A DNA stretch of 64,000 bases from a virus: the IMG/VR virus record IMGVR_UViG_3300047472_000155, positions 1 through 64,000 of that record. One strand, 5' to 3'. Positions 63,976-64,000 of this stretch are shown here, piece by piece. The stretch's first letter is position 1; the number at the start of each line of letters is the position of its first letter. Made by a program: the position numbers and the translations under genes. The notes under the pieces were generated by a model, which searched no databases, was not told where the DNA came from, and saw nothing but the letters and a program-made list of their open reading frames with translations.

Positions 63976-64000
63976 ATGACAAACCAAACTAAAAAATCAT
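63976..64000 (+). CDS. Start of the next early-type gene, cut by the window edge
   Basis: ATG 63976 after AAAGGATGATATAAC; only MTNQTKKS is visible. The initiation cassette is that of the upstream genes. Confidence 0.55.

Overview
The window is a 64-kb piece of a large, AT-rich phage genome whose host is most likely a low-GC Gram-positive bacterium of the Bacillales/Paenibacillaceae kind. The evidence is strong AGGAGG ribosome-binding sites, textbook sigma-A promoters, a secreted copper-amine-oxidase-type (stalk) domain protein, and a siphovirus head-tail module in canonical order. A 2355-residue tape measure implies a very long tail, of the order seen in SPbeta-type siphoviruses. TubR/TubZ-like partition genes, two tyrosine recombinases and a BRO/KilAC antirepressor suggest a temperate phage, possibly one that can persist as a plasmid.

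Layout. (1) 1-28.1 kb, almost all on the minus strand: small protein, metallophosphoesterase, terminase subunits, portal, protease/scaffold with a nested internal scaffold start, capsid proteins, head-completion genes, tail tube, tail chaperone candidate, a tyrosine recombinase, tape measure with a lytic transglycosylase domain, Dit, Tal-like protein, and the start of a fibronectin-like protein. (2) 28.1-42.1 kb, minus strand: about 27 recognisable or probable tRNA genes plus tRNA-like oddities, interleaved with small unknown genes, nrdD/nrdG, an HNH endonuclease, PhoH-PIN and HU. This region also carries several intergenic stretches that fold on paper as structured RNAs, including two pseudoknotted candidates and an array of eight covarying hairpins. 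(3) 42.2-52.5 kb: RecD2-like helicase (minus), then tubR-tubZ, a ribbon-helix-helix regulator, a second tyrosine recombinase, a winged-helix protein, antirepressor, DEDDh exonuclease and small genes (mostly plus). (4) 53.0-56.8 kb: a 3.8-kb protein-gene desert made of a G-poor strand, degenerate TATCTATATG repeats, CGCTTACA and CGAACAT repeats, a candidate plus-strand structured RNA of about 600 nt, and tandem inverted repeats over a promoter. (5) 56.8-64 kb, plus strand: a run of small early-type genes of unknown function. Nearly every gap is filled by a two-storey hairpin whose stem sequences differ but stay complementary, followed by an almost invariant initiation cassette.

Regulation. Fifteen minus-strand promoters share TTGACA-17-TATAAT-like hexamers. 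In most of those lying in the 28-45 kb region the 17-bp spacer is also nearly invariant, so many short transcription units, tRNAs and RNA candidates appear to be driven by copies of one promoter cassette.

The most interesting material is RNA: the nested hairpin family at 57.5-64 kb, the hairpin array at 37.2 kb, and the pseudoknotted candidates at 28.3, 39.4 and 56.1-56.7 kb. All protein assignments are by reading motifs and gene order. No database search was possible.
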